A DNA stretch of 64,000 bases, from contig OX465599.1 of the NCBI GenBank assembly GCA_950022295.1, forward strand, positions 1,054,001-1,118,000, given 5' to 3'. This document shows positions 36,915 through 50,597 of this stretch, in pieces. Position 1 is the stretch's first letter. Each line of letters starts with the position of its first letter. The translations under genes were made by a program, and so were the position numbers. The stretch is from Bromus sterilis (taxonomy: Eukaryota; Streptophyta; Magnoliopsida; Poales; Poaceae). The notes under the pieces were generated by a model, which was given only the letters and a program-made list of their open reading frames with translations, was not told the DNA's origin and ran no database searches.

Positions 36915-39900
36915 GACCGACACGTAAATGCACCCTTGGGTTCGTCAATTGTGGAAATCACTCCAGGGACCCAAAACGGTGATTAATAGCCAATGATACA
37001 GGCCGGAATCGGCCAAAACTGCGAGTGTTGATGACCGGCACGTAAATGCACCCTGGGGTTCGTCAATTGTGGAAATCACTCCAGGGACCCAAAACGGTGA
37101 TTAATAGCCCATGAAACAGGCCAGAATCGGCCAAAACTGCGAGTGTTGATGACCGGTACGTAAATGCACCCTTGGGTTCGTCAATTGTGGAAATCACTCC
37201 AGGGACCCAAAACGGTGATTAATAGCCAATGATACAGGCCGGAATCGGCCAAAACTGCGAGTGTTGATGACCGGGACGTAAATGCACCCTGGGGTTCGTC
37301 AATTTTGGAAATCACTCCGGGGACCCAAAACGGTGATTAATAGCCCACGAAACAGGCCAGAATGGGCCAAAACTGCGAGTGTTGATGACCGGCACGTAAA
37401 TGCAACCTTGGGTTCGTCAATTGTGGAAATCACTCCAGGGACCCAAAACGGTGATTAATAGCCAATGATACAGGCCGGAATCGGCCAAAACTGCGAGTGT
37501 TGATGACCGGCACGTAAATGCACCCTAGGGTTCGTCAATGGTGGAAATCACTCCGGGGACCCAAAACGGTGATTAATAGCCCATGAAACAGGCCAGAATC
37601 GGCCAAAACTGCGAGTGTTGATGACCGGCACGTAAATGCACCCTTGGGTTCGTCAATTGTGGAAATCACTCCAGGGACCCAAAACGGTGATTAATAGCCC
37701 ATGAAACAGGCCAGAATCGGCCAAAACTGCGAGTGTTGATGACCGGCACGTAAATGCACCCTTGGGTTCGTCAATTGTGGAAATCACTCCAGGGACCCAA
37801 AACGGTGATTAATAGCCAATGATACAGGCCAGAATCGGCCAAAACTGCGAGTGTTGATGACCGGCACGTAAATGCACCCTAGGGTTCGTCAATGGTGGAA
37901 ATCACTCCGGGGACCCAAAACGGTGATTAATAGCCCATGAAACAGGCCAGAATCGGCCAAAACTGCGATTGTTGATGACCGGCACGTAAATGCACCCTTG
38001 GGTTCGTCAATTGTGGAAATCACTCCAGGGACCCAAAACGGTGATTAATAGCCAATGATACAGGCCGGAATCGGCCAAAACTGCGAGTGTTGATGACCGG
38101 CACGTAAATGCACCCTTGGGTTCGTCAATTGTGGAAATCACTCCAGGGACCCAAAACGGTGATTAATAGCCAATGATACAGGCCGGAATCGGCCAAAACT
38201 GCGAGTGTTGATGACCGGCACGTAAATGCACCCTAGGGTTCGTCAATGGTGGAAATCACTCCGGGGACCCAAAACGGTGATTAATAGCCCATGAAACAGG
38301 ACAGAATCGGCCAAAACTGCGAGTGTTGATGACCGGCACGTAAATGCACCCTTGGGTTCGTCAATTGTGGAAATCACTCCAGGGACCCAAAACGGTGATT
38401 AATAGCCCATGAAACAGGCCAGAATCGGCCAAAACTGCGAGTGTTGATGACCGGCACGTAAATGCACCCTTGGGTTCGTCAATTGTGGAAATCACTCCAG
38501 GGACCCAAAACGGTGATTAATAGCCAATGATACAGGCCGGAATCGGCCAAAACTGCGAGTGTTGATGACCGGCACGTAAATGCACCCTGGGGTTCGTCAA
38601 TTGTGGAAATCACTCCAGGGACCCAAAACGGTGATTAATAGCCCATGAAACAGGCCAGAATCGGCCAAAACTGCGAGTGTTGATGACCGGCACGTAAATG
38701 CACCCTTGGGTTCGTCAATGGTGGAAATCACTCCGAGGATCCAAAACGGTGATTAATAGCCCATGAAACAGGCTAGAATCGGCCAAAACTGCGAGTGTTG
38801 ATGACCGACACGTAATTGCACCCTGGGGTTCGTCAATTGTGGAAATCACTCCAGGGACCCAAAACGGTGATTAATAGCCCATCAAAACAGGCCAAAATCT
38901 GCCAAAACTGCGAGTGTTGATGACCGGCACGTAAATGCACCCTGGGTTCCTCAATGGTGGAAATCACTCCGGGGACCCAAAACGGTGATTAATAGCCCAT
39001 GAAACAGGCCAGAATCGGCCAAAACTGCGAGTGTTGATGACCGGCACGTAAATGCACCCTTGGGTTCGTCAATTGTGGAAATCACTCCAGGGACCCAAAA
39101 CGGTGATTAATAGCCAATGATACAGGCCGGAATCGGCCAAAACTGCGAGTGTTGATGACCGGCACGTAAATGCACCCTTGGGTTCGTCAATTGTGGAAAT
39201 CACTCCAGGGACCCAAAACGGTGATTAATAGCCCATGAAACAGGCCAGAATCGGCCAAAACTGCGAGTGTTGATGACCGGTACGTAAATGCACCCTTGGG
39301 TTCGTCAATTGTGGAAATCACTCCAGGGACCCAAAACGGTGATTAATAGCCAATGATACAGGCCGGAATCGGCCAAAACTGCGAGTGTTGATGACCGGGA
39401 CGTAAATGCACCCTGGGGTTCGTCAATTTTGGAAATCACTCCGGGGACCCAAAACGGTGATTAATAGCCCACGAAACAGGCCAGAATGGGCCAAAACTGC
39501 GAGTGTTGATGACCGGCACGTAAATGCACCCTTGGGTTCGTCAATTGTGGAAATCACTCCAGGGACCCAAAACGGTGATTAATAGCCAATGATACAGGCC
39601 GGAATCGGCCAAAACTGCGAGTGTTGATGACCGGCACGTAAATGCACCCTAGGGTTCGTCAATGGTGGAAATCACTCCGGGGACCCAAAACGGTGATTAA
39701 TAGCCCATGAAACAGGCCAGAATCGGCCAAAACTGCGAGTGTTGATGACCGGCACGTAAATGCACCCTTGGGTTCGTCAATTGTGGAAATCACTCCAGGG
39801 ACCCAAAACGGTGATTAATAGCCCATGAAACAGGCCAGAATCGGCCAAAACTGCGAGTGTTGATGACCGGCACGTAAATGCACCCTTGGGTTCGTCAATT

Positions 39901-42458
39901 GTGGAAATCACTCCAGGGACCCAAAACGGTGATTAATAGCCAATGATACAGGCCAGAATCGGCCAAAATTGCGAGTGTTGATGACCGGCACGTAAATGCA
40001 CCCTAGGGTTCGTCAATGGTGGAAATCACTCCGGGGACCCAAAACGGTGATTAATAGCCCATGAAACAGGCCAGAATCGGCCAAAACTGCGATTGTTGAT
40101 GACCGGCACGTAAATGCACCCTTGGGTTCGTCAATTGTGGAAATCACTCGAGGGACCCAAAACGGTGATTAATAGCCCATGAAACAGGCTTGAATCGGCC
40201 AAAACTGCGAGTGTTGATGACCGGCACGTAAATGCACCCTTGGGTTCGTCAATTGTGGAAATCACTCCAGGGACCCAAAACGGTGATTAATAGCCAATGA
40301 TACAGGCCGGAATCGGCCAAAACTGCGAGTGTTGATGACCGGCACGTAAATGCACCCTGGGGTTCGTCAATTGTGGAAATCACTCCAGGGACCCAAAACG
40401 GTGATTAATAGCCCATGAAACAGGCCAGAATCGGCCAAAACTGCGAGTGTTGATGACCGGCACGTAAATGCACCCTTGGGTTCGTCAATTGTGGAAATCA
40501 CTCCAGGGACCCAAAACGGTGATTAATAGCCCATGAAACAGGCCAGAATCGGCCAAAACTGCGAGTGTTGATGACAGGCACGTAAATGCACCCTTGGGTT
40601 CGTCAATGGTGGAAATCACTACGAGGATCCAAAACGGTGATTAATAGCCCATGAAACAGGCCAGAATCGGCCAAAACTGCGAGTGTTGATGACCGGCACG
40701 TAAATGCACCCTTGGGTTCGTCAATTGTGGAAATCACTCCGGGGACCCAAAACGGTGATTAATAGCCCACGAAACAGGCCAGAATGGGCCAAAACTGCGA
40801 GTGTTGATGACCGGCACGTAAATGCACCCTTGGGTTCGTCAATTGTGGAAATCACTCCAGGGACCCAAAACGGTGATTAATAGCCCATGAAACAGGCCAA
40901 AATCTTCAAAAACTGCGAGTGTTGATGACCGGCACGTAAATGCACCCTTGGGTTCGTCAATTGTGGAAATCACTCCAGGGACCCAAAACGGTGATTAATA
41001 GCCCATGAAACAGGCCAAAATCTTCCAAAACTGCGAGTGTTGATGACAGGCACGTAAATGCACCCTTGGGTTCGTCAATGGTGGAAATCACTCCGAGGAT
41101 CCAAAACGGTGATTAATAGCCCATGAAACAGGCTAGAATCGGCCAAAACTGCGAGTGTTGATGACCGACACGTAATTGCACCCTGGGGTTCGTCAATTGT
41201 GGAAATCACTCCAGGGACCCAAAACGGTGATTAATAGCCCATGAAACAGGCCAAAATCTGCCAAAACTGCGAGTGTTGATGACCGGCACGTAAATGCACC
41301 CTGGGTTCCTCAATGGTGGAAATCACTCCGGGGACCCAAAACGGTGATTAATAGCCCATGAAACAGGCTAGAATCGGCCAAAACTGCGAGTGTTGATGAC
41401 CGGCACGTAAATGCACCCTAGGGTTCGTCAATGGTGGAAATCACTCCGGGGACCCAAAACGGTGATTAATAGCCCATGAAACAGGCCAGAATCGGCCAAA
41501 ACTGCGAGTGTTGATGACCGGCACGTAAATGCACCCTTGGGTTCGTCAATTGTGGAAATCACTCCAGGGACCCAAAACGGTGATTAATAGCCCATGAAAC
41601 AGGCCAAAATCTTCCAAAACTGCGAGTGTTGATGACCGGCACGTAAATGCACCCTAGGTTCCTCAATGGTGGAAATCACTCCGGGGACCCAAAACGGTGA
41701 TTAATAGCCCATGAAACAGGCCAGAATCGGCCAAAACTGCGAGTGTTGATGACCGGCACGTAAATGCACCCTTGGGTTCGTCAATTGTGGAAATCACTCC
41801 AGGGACCCAAAACGGTGATTAATAGCCAATGATACAGGCCGGAATCGGCCAAAACTGCGAGTGTTGATGACCGGCACGTAAATGCACCCTTGGGTTCGTC
41901 AATTGTGGAAATCACTCCAGGGACCCAAAACGGTGATTAATAGCCAATGATACAGGCCAGAATCGGCCAAAACTGCGAGTGTTGATGACCGGCACGTAAA
42001 TGCACCCTAGGGTTCGTCAATGGTGGAAATCACTCCGGGGACCCAAAACGGTGATTAATAGCCAATGATACAGGCCGGAATCGGCCAAAACTGCGAGTGT
42101 TGATGACCGGCACGTAAATGCACCCTTGGATTCGTCATTTGTGGAAATCACTCCAGGGACCCAAAACGGTGATTAATAGCCCATGAAACAGGCCAGAATC
42201 GGCCAAAACTGCGAGTGTTGATGACCGGCACGTAAATGCACCCTTGGGTTCGTCAATTGTGGAAATCACTCCAGGGACCCAAAACGGTGATTAATAGCCA
42301 ATGATACAGGCCGGAATCGGCCAAAACTGCGAGTGTTGATGACCGGCACGTAAATGCACCCTGGGGTTCGTCAATTGTGGAAATCACTCCAGGGACCCAA
42401 AACGGTGATTAATAGCCCATGAAACAGGCCAGAATCGGCCAAAACTGCGAGTGTTGAT
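36915..42458 (+). repeat. Mosaic transition domain (47 monomers)
   Basis: No single HOR period governs this stretch. It is built from runs known elsewhere: n d a l a i c b i; a a i c a d f g h a c a l a i c b i; then a CTCGAG c-variant, a d c z, an l-like monomer, j j f g h i j k a b i p a d. It has several private changes: TGCAACC near 37403, GATTGTTG near 37967, AGGACAG near 38299 and AAAATTGCG near 39965. It joins the 31-mer domain to the substitution-marked domain on the right. Confidence 0.8.
40573..41750 (+). repeat. 10-monomer block repeated 4.6 kb downstream
   Basis: The order z, l-like, j, j, f, g, h, i, j, k recurs at 45171-46348 with shared rare variants, notably a j monomer with CTTCAAAAACTG and an l-like monomer that has CCCACGAAAC and GAATGGGCC but lacks GGGACG and CAATTTTGG. 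The two blocks are 4598 bp apart and not adjacent, so they show a larger, since rearranged, duplication. Confidence 0.8.
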
Positions 42459-45400
42459 GACCGGCACGTAAATGCACCCTTGGGTTCGTCAATTGTGGAA
42501 ATCACTCCAGGGACCCAAAACGGTGATTAATAGCCAATGATACAGGCCGGAATCGGCCAAAACTGCGAGTGTTGATGACCGGCACGTAAATGCACCCTTG
42601 GGTTCGTCAATGGTGGAAATCACTCCAGGGACCCAAAACGGTGATTGATAGCCCATGAAACAGGCCAGAATCGGCCAAAACTGCGAGTGTTGATGACCGG
42701 CACGTAAATGCACCCTTGGGTTCGTCAATGGTGGAAATCACTCCGAGGATCCAAAACGGTGATTAATAGCCCATGAAACAGGCTAGAATCGGCCAAAACT
42801 GCGAGTGTTGATGACCGACACGTAATTGCACCCTGGGGTTCGTCAATTGTGGAAATCACTCCAGGGACCCAAAACGGTGATTAATAGCCCATCAAAACAG
42901 GCCAAAATCTGCCAAAACTGCGAGTGTTGATGACCGGCACGTAAATGCACCCTGGGTTCCTCAATGGTGGAAATCACTCCGGGGACCCAAAACGGTGATT
43001 AATAGCCCATGAAACAGGCCAGAATCGGCCAAAACTGCGAGTGTTGATGACCGGCACGTAAATGCACCCTTGGGTTCGTCAATTGTGGAAATCACTCCAG
43101 GGACCCAAAACGGTGATTAATAGCCAATGATACAGGCCGGAATCGGCCAAAACTGCGAGTGTTGATGACCGGCACGTAAATGCACCCTTGGGTTCGTCAA
43201 TTGTGGAAATCACTCCAGGGACCCAAAACGGTGATTAATAGCCCATGAAACAGGCCAGAATCGGCCAAAACTGCGAGTGTTGATGACCGGTACGTAAATG
43301 CACCCTTGGGTTCGTCAATTGTGGAAATCACTCCAGGGACCCAAAACGGTGATTAATAGCCAATGATACAGGCCGGAATCGGCCAAAACTGCGAGTGTTG
43401 ATGACCGGGACGTAAATGCACCCTGGGGTTCGTCAATTTTGGAAATCACTCCGGGGACCCAAAACGGTGATTAATAGCCCACGAAACAGGCCAGAATGGG
43501 CCAAAACTGCGAGTGTTGATGACCGGCACGTAAATGCACCCTTGGGTTCGTCAATTGTGGAAATCACTCCAGGGACCCAAAACGGTGATTAATAGCCAAT
43601 GATACAGGCCGGAATCGGCCAAAACTGCGAGTGTTGATGACCGGCACGTAAATGCACCCTAGGGTTCGTCAATGGTGGAAATCACTCCGGGGACCCAAAA
43701 CGGTGATTAATAGCCCATGAAACAGGCCAGAATCGGCCAAAACTGCGAGTGTTGATGACCGGCACGTAAATGCACCCTTGGGTTCGTCAATTGTGGAAAT
43801 CACTCGAGGGACCCAAAACGGTGATTAATAGCCCATGAAACAGGCTTGAATCGGCCAAAACTGCGAGTGTTGATGACCGGCACGTAAATGCACCCTTGGG
43901 TTCGTCAATTGTGGAAATCACTCCAGGGACCCAAAACGGTGATTAATAGCCAATGATACAGGCCGGAATCGGCCAAAACTGCGAGTGTTGATGACCGGCA
44001 CGTAAATGCACCCTGGGGTTCGTCAATTGTGGAAATCACTCCAGGGACCCAAAACGGTGATTAATAGCCCATGAAACAGGCCAGAATCGGCCAAAACTGC
44101 GAGTGTTGATGACCGGCACGTAAATGCACCCTGGGTTCCTCAATGGTGGAAATCACTCCGGGGACCCAAAACGGTGATTAATAGCCCATGAAACAGGCTA
44201 GAATCGGCCAAAACTGCGAGTGTTGATGACCGGCACGTAAATGCACCCTAGGGTTCGTCAATGGTGGAAATCACTCCGGGGACCCAAAACGGTGATTAAT
44301 AGCCCATGAAACAGGCCAGAATCGGCCAAAACTGCGAGTGTTGATGACCGGCACGTAAATGCACCCTTGGGTTCGTCAATTGTGGAAATCACTCCAGGGA
44401 CCCAAAACGGTGATTAATAGCCCATGAAACAGGCCAGAATCGGCCAAAACTGCGAGTGTTGATGACCGGCACGTAAATGCACCCTTGGGTTCGTCAATTG
44501 TGGAAATCACTACGAGGATCCAAAACGGTGATTAATAGCCCATGAAACAGGCTAGAATCGGCCAAAACTGCGAGTGTTGATGACCGGCACGTAAATGCAC
44601 CCTAGGGTTCGTCAATGGTGGAAATCACTCCGGGGACCCAAAACGGTGATTAATAGCCCATGAAACAGGCCAGAATCGGCCAAAACTGCGAGTGTTGATG
44701 ACCGGCACGTAAATGCACCCTTGGGTTCGTCAATTGTGGAAATCACTCCAGGGACCCAAAACGGTGATTAATAGCCCATGAAACAGGCCAAAATCTTCCA
44801 AAACTGCGAGTGTTGATGACCGGCACGTAAATGCACCCTAGGTTCCTCAATGGTGGAAATCACTCCGGGGACCCAAAACGGTGATTAATAGCCCATGAAA
44901 CAGGCCAGAATCGGCCAAAACTGCGAGTGTTGATGACCGGCATGTAAATGCACCCTTGGGTTCGTCAATTGTGGAAATCACTACGAGGATCCAAAACGGT
45001 GATTAATAGCCCATGAAACAGGCCAGAATCGGCCAAAACTGCGAGTGTTGATGACCGGCACGTAAATGCACCCTTGGGTTCGTCAATGGTGGAAATCACT
45101 CCAGGGACCCAAAACGGTGATTAATAGCCCATGAAACAGGCCAGAATCGGCCAAAACTGCGAGTGTTGATGACCGGCACGTAAATGCACCCTTGGGTTCG
45201 TCAATGGTGGAAATCACTACGAGGATCCAAAACGGTGATTAATAGCCCATGAAACAGGCCAGAATCGGCCAAAACTGCGAGTGTTGATGACCGGCACGTA
45301 AATGCACCCTTGGGTTCGTCAATTGTGGAAATCACTCCGGGGACCCAAAACGGTGATTAATAGCCCACGAAACAGGCCAGAATGGGCCAAAATTGCGAGT

Positions 45401-47528
45401 GTTGATGACCGGCACGTAAATGCACCCTTGGGTTCGTCAATTGTGGAAATCACTCCAGGGACCCAAAACGGTGATTAATAGCCCATGAAACAGGCCAAAA
45501 TCTTCAAAAACTGCGAGTGTTGATGACCGGCACGTAAATGCACCCTTGGGTTCGTCAATTGTGGAAATCACTCCAGGGACCCAAAACGGTGATTAATAGC
45601 CCATGAAACAGGCCAAAATCTTCCAAAACTGCGAGTGTTGATGACAGGCACGTAAATGCACCCTTGGGTTCGTCAATGGTGGAAATCACTCCGAGGATCC
45701 AAAACGGTGATTAATAGCCCATGAAACAGGCTAGAATCGGCCAAAACTGCGAGTGTTGATGACCGACACGTAATTGCACCCTGGGGTTCGTCAATTGTGG
45801 AAATCACTCCAGGGACCCAAAACGGTGATTAATAGCCCATGAAACAGGCCAAAATCTGCCAAAACTGCGAGTGTTGATGACCGGCACGTAAATGCACCCT
45901 GGGTTCCTCAATGGTGGAAATCACTCCGGGGACCCAAAACGGTGATTAATAGCCCATGAAACAGGCTAGAATCGGCCAAAACTGCGAGTGTTGATGACCG
46001 GCACGTAAATGCACCCTAGGGTTCGTCAATGGTGGAAATCACTCCGGGGACCCAAAACGGTGATTAATAGCCCATGAAACAGGCCAGAATCGGCCAAAAC
46101 TGCGAGTGTTGATGACCGGCACGTAAATGCACCCTTGGGTTCGTCAATTGTGGAAATCACTCCAGGGACCCAAAACGGTGATTAATAGCCCATGAAACAG
46201 GCCAAAATCTTCCAAAACTGCGAGTGTTGATGACCGGCACGTAAATGCACCCTAGGTTCCTCAATGGTGGAAATCACTCCGGGGACCCAAAACGGTGATT
46301 AATAGCCCATGAAACAGGCCAGAATCGGCCAAAACTGCGAGTGTTGATGACCGGCACGTAAATGCACCCTTGGGTTCGTCAATTGTGGAAATCACTCCAG
46401 GGACCCAAAACGGTGATTAATAGCCAATGTTACAGGCCGGAATCGGCCAAAACTGCGAGTGTTGATGACCGGGACGTAAATGCACCCTGGGGTTCGTCAA
46501 TTTTGGAAATCACTCCGGGGACCCAAAACGGTGATTAATAGCCCACGAAACAGGCCAGAATGGGCCAAAACTGCGAGTGTTGATGACCGGCACGTAAATG
46601 CACCCTTGGGTTCGTCAATTGTGGAAATCACTCCAGGGACCCAAAACGGTGATTAATAGCCAATGATACAGGCCGGAATCGGCCAAAACTGCGAGTGTTG
46701 ATGACCGGCACGTAAATGCACCCTAGGGTTCGTCAATGGTGGAAATCACTCCGGGGACCCAAAACGGTGATTAATAGCCCATGAAACAGGCCAGAATCGG
46801 CCAAAACTGCGAGTGTTGATGACCGGCACGTAAATGCACCCTTGGGTTCGTCAATTGTGGAAATCACTCCAGGGACCCAAAACGGTGATTAATAGCCCAT
46901 GAAACAGGCCAGAATCGGCCAAAACTGCGAGTGTTGATGACCGGCACGTAAATGCACCCTTGGGTTCGTCAATTGTGGAAATCACTCCAGGGACCCAAAA
47001 CGGTGATTAATAGCCAATGATACAGGCCAGAATCGGCCAAAACTGCGAGTGTTGATGACCGGCACGTAAATGCACCCTAGGGTTCGTCAATGGTGGAAAT
47101 CACTCCGGGGACCCAAAACGGTGATTAATAGCCCATGAAACAGGCCAGAATCGGCCAAAACTGCGAGTGTTGATGACCGGCACGTAAATGCACCCTTGGA
47201 TTCGTCATTTGTGGAAATCACTCCAGGGACCCAAAACGGTGATTAATAGCCCATGAAACAGACCAGAATCGGCCAAAACTGCGAGTGTTGATGACCGGCA
47301 CGTAAATGCACCCTTGGGTTCGTCAATTGTGGAAATCACTCCAGGGACCCAAAACGGTGATTAATAGCCAATGATACAAGCCGGAATCGGCCAAAACTGC
47401 GAGTGTTGATGACCGGCACGTAAATGCACCCTGGGGTTCGTCAATTGTGGAAATCACTCCAGGGACCCAAAACGGTGATTAATAGCCCATGAAACAGGCC
47501 AGAATCGGCCAAAACTGCGAGTGTTGAT
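42459..47528 (+). repeat. 43-monomer HOR unit, first of the substitution-marked family, 5070 bp
   Basis: It starts a e* f g h a c a l a i, where e* carries GATTGATAG, and ends i c b i p a d. In between are runs shared with the later 31-mer and with the 40573-41750 block. Length is 43 x 118 minus four (five 117-bp and one 119-bp monomers). Later units of the family share its start and end but lack internal segments. Confidence 0.85.
42577..42694 (+). repeat. Marker monomer e* with GATTGATAG substitution
   Basis: Nearly every monomer in the array has GATTAATAG at offset 67-75. Seven e monomers carry G at offset 71 (window positions 42647, 47717, 49252, 50786, 52320, 54679 and 58335). Each is the second monomer of a unit in the right-hand domain and is absent from the left 42 kb. 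It is the clearest single-base tag of that HOR family and of its recent spread. Confidence 0.92.
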
Positions 47529-49063
47529 GACCGGCACGTAAATGCACCCTTGGGTTCGTCAATTGTGGAAATCACTCCAGGGACCCAAAACGGTGATTAA
47601 TAGCCAATGATACAGGCCGGAATCGGCCAAAACTGCGAGTGTTGATGACCGGCACGTAAATGCACCCTTGGGTTCGTCAATGGTGGAAATCACTCCAGGG
47701 ACCCAAAACGGTGATTGATAGCCCATGAAACAGGCCAGAATCGGCCAAAACTGCGAGTGTTGATGACCGGCACGTAAATGCACCCTTGGGTTCGTCAATG
47801 GTGGAAATCACTCCGAGGATCCAAAACGGTGATTAATAGCCCATGAAACAGGCTAGAATCGGCCAAAACTGCGAGTGTTGATGACCGACACGTAATTGCA
47901 CCCTGGGGTTCGTCAATTGTGGAAATCACTCCAGGGACCCAAAACGGTGATTAATAGCCCATCAAAACAGGCCAAAATCTGCCAAAACTGCGAGTGTTGA
48001 TGACCGGCACGTAAATGCACCCTGGGGTTCGTCAATTTTGGAAATCACTCCGGGGACCCAAAACGGTGATTAATAGCCCACGAAACAGGCCAGAATGGGC
48101 CAAAACTGCGAGTGTTGATGACCGGCACGTAAATGCACCCTTGGGTTCGTCAATTGTGGAAATCACTCCAGGGACCCAAAACGGTGATTAATAGCCAATG
48201 ATACAGGCCGGAATCGGCCAAAACTGCGAGTGTTGATGACCGGCACGTAAATGCACCCTAGGGTTCGTCAATGGTGGAAATCACTCCGGGGACCCAAAAC
48301 GGTGATTAATAGCCCATGAAACAGGCCAGAATCGGCCAAAACTGCGAGTGTTGATGACCGGCACGTAAATGCACCCTTGGGTTCGTCAATTGTGGAAATC
48401 ACTCCAGGGACCCAAAACGGTGATTAATAGCCCATGAAACAGGCCAGAATCGGCCAAAACTGCGAGTGTTGATGACCGGCACGTAAATGCACCCTTGGGT
48501 TCGTCAATTGTGGAAATCACTCCAGGGACCCAAAACGGTGATTAATAGCCAATGATACAGGCCAGAATCGGCCAAAACTGCGAGTGTTGATGACCGGCAC
48601 GTAAATGCACCCTAGGGTTCGTCAATGGTGGAAATCACTCCGGGGACCCAAAACGGTGATTAATAGCCCATGAAACAGGCCAGAATCGGCCAAAACTGCG
48701 AGTGTTGATGACCGGCACGTAAATGCACCCTTGGATTCGTCATTTGTGGAAATCACTCCAGGGACCCAAAACGGTGATTAATAGCCCATGAAACAGACCA
48801 GAATCGGCCAAAACTGCGAGTGTTGATGACCGGCACGTAAATGCACCCTTGGGTTCGTCAATTGTGGAAATCACTCCAGGGACCCAAAACGGTGATTAAT
48901 AGCCAATGATACAAGCCGGAATCGGCCAAAACTGCGAGTGTTGATGACCGGCACGTAAATGCACCCTGGGGTTCGTCAATTGTGGAAATCACTCCAGGGA
49001 CCCAAAACGGTGATTAATAGCCCATGAAACAGGCCAGAATCGGCCAAAACTGCGAGTGTTGAT
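47529..49063 (+). repeat. 13-mer HOR unit, variant with h/l chimera, 1535 bp
   Basis: Order: a e* f g (h/l) a i c b i p a d. It is one base longer than the next two units because the 117-bp h monomer is replaced by a 118-bp chimera at 48002. Its closing p and a monomers carry the CAGACCAG and CAAGCCGG variants shared by the following units. Confidence 0.88.
48002..48119 (+). repeat. Chimeric h/l monomer
   Basis: It begins GGCACG like h and continues CTGGGG, CAATTTTGG, CCGGGGA, CCCACGAAAC like l. In the 43-mer, h and l are separated by a c a, so one exchange between h and l removes four monomers and leaves this hybrid. An alternative origin is an l monomer with one reverted base at offset 6. 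Confidence 0.7.
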
Positions 49064-50597
49064 GACCGGCACGTAAATGCACCCTTGGGTTCGTCAATTG
49101 TGGAAATCACTCCAGGGACCCAAAACGGTGATTAATAGCCAATGATACAGGCCGGAATCGGCCAAAACTGCGAGTGTTGATGACCGGCACGTAAATGCAC
49201 CCTTGGGTTCGTCAATGGTGGAAATCACTCCAGGGACCCAAAACGGTGATTGATAGCCCATGAAACAGGCCAGAATCGGCCAAAACTGCGAGTGTTGATG
49301 ACCGGCACGTAAATGCACCCTTGGGTTCGTCAATGGTGGAAATCACTCCGAGGATCCAAAACGGTGATTAATAGCCCATGAAACAGGCTAGAATCGGCCA
49401 AAACTGCGAGTGTTGATGACCGACACGTAATTGCACCCTGGGGTTCGTCAATTGTGGAAATCACTCCAGGGACCCAAAACGGTGATTAATAGCCCATCAA
49501 AACAGGCCAAAATCTGCCAAAACTGCGAGTGTTGATGACCGGCACGTAAATGCACCCTGGGTTCCTCAATGGTGGAAATCACTCCGGGGACCCAAAACGG
49601 TGATTAATAGCCCATGAAACAGGCCAGAATCGGCCAAAACTGCGAGTGTTGATGACCGGCACGTAAATGCACCCTTGGGTTCGTCAATTGTGGAAATCAC
49701 TCCAGGGACCCAAAACGGTGATTAATAGCCAATGATACAGGCCGGAATCGGCCAAAACTGCGAGTGTTGATGACCGGCACGTAAATGCACCCTAGGGTTC
49801 GTCAATGGTGGAAATCACTCCGGGGACCCAAAACGGTGATTAATAGCCCATGAAACAGGCCAGAATCGGCCAAAACTGCGAGTGTTGATGACCGGCACGT
49901 AAATGCACCCTTGGGTTCGTCAATTGTGGAAATCACTCCAGGGACCCAAAACGGTGATTAATAGCCCATGAAACAGGCCAGAATCGGCCAAAACTGCGAG
50001 TGTTGATGACCGGCACGTAAATGCACCCTTGGGTTCGTCAATTGTGGAAATCACTCCAGGGACCCAAAACGGTGATTAATAGCCAATGATACAGGCCAGA
50101 ATCGGCCAAAACTGCGAGTGTTGATGACCGGCACGTAAATGCACCCTAGGGTTCGTCAATGGTGGAAATCACTCCGGGGACCCAAAACGGTGATTAATAG
50201 CCCATGAAACAGGCCAGAATCGGCCAAAACTGCGAGTGTTGATGACCGGCACGTAAATGCACCCTTGGATTCGTCATTTGTGGAAATCACTCCAGGGACC
50301 CAAAACGGTGATTAATAGCCCATGAAACAGACCAGAATCGGCCAAAACTGCGAGTGTTGATGACCGGCACGTAAATGCACCCTTGGGTTCGTCAATTGTG
50401 GAAATCACTCCAGGGACCCAAAACGGTGATTAATAGCCAATGATACAAGCCGGAATCGGCCAAAACTGCGAGTGTTGATGACCGGCACGTAAATGCACCC
50501 TGGGGTTCGTCAATTGTGGAAATCACTCCAGGGACCCAAAACGGTGATTAATAGCCCATGAAACAGGCCAGAATCGGCCAAAACTGCGAGTGTTGAT
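49064..50597 (+). repeat. 13-mer HOR unit, 1534 bp
   Basis: Order: a e* f g h a i c b i p a d. Length is exactly 13 x 118, because g and h cancel. Compared with the 43-mer start, c a l a is missing between a and i, a different four-monomer loss from that in the preceding unit. Confidence 0.9.

Noticed and set aside
42489..42728. Seven identical 79-residue reverse-strand open frames (ending at 42489, 47559, 49094, 50628, 52162, 54521 and 58177)
   Set aside because: They read through satellite monomers. One substitution (GATTGATAG) changes a recurrent TAA to CAA on the reverse strand and opens the frame. Because 118 is not a multiple of 3, the frame shifts each monomer and soon meets a stop. 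The product repeats itself in shifted frames, has no recognisable domain, and its identity between copies reflects DNA homogenisation, not coding selection.
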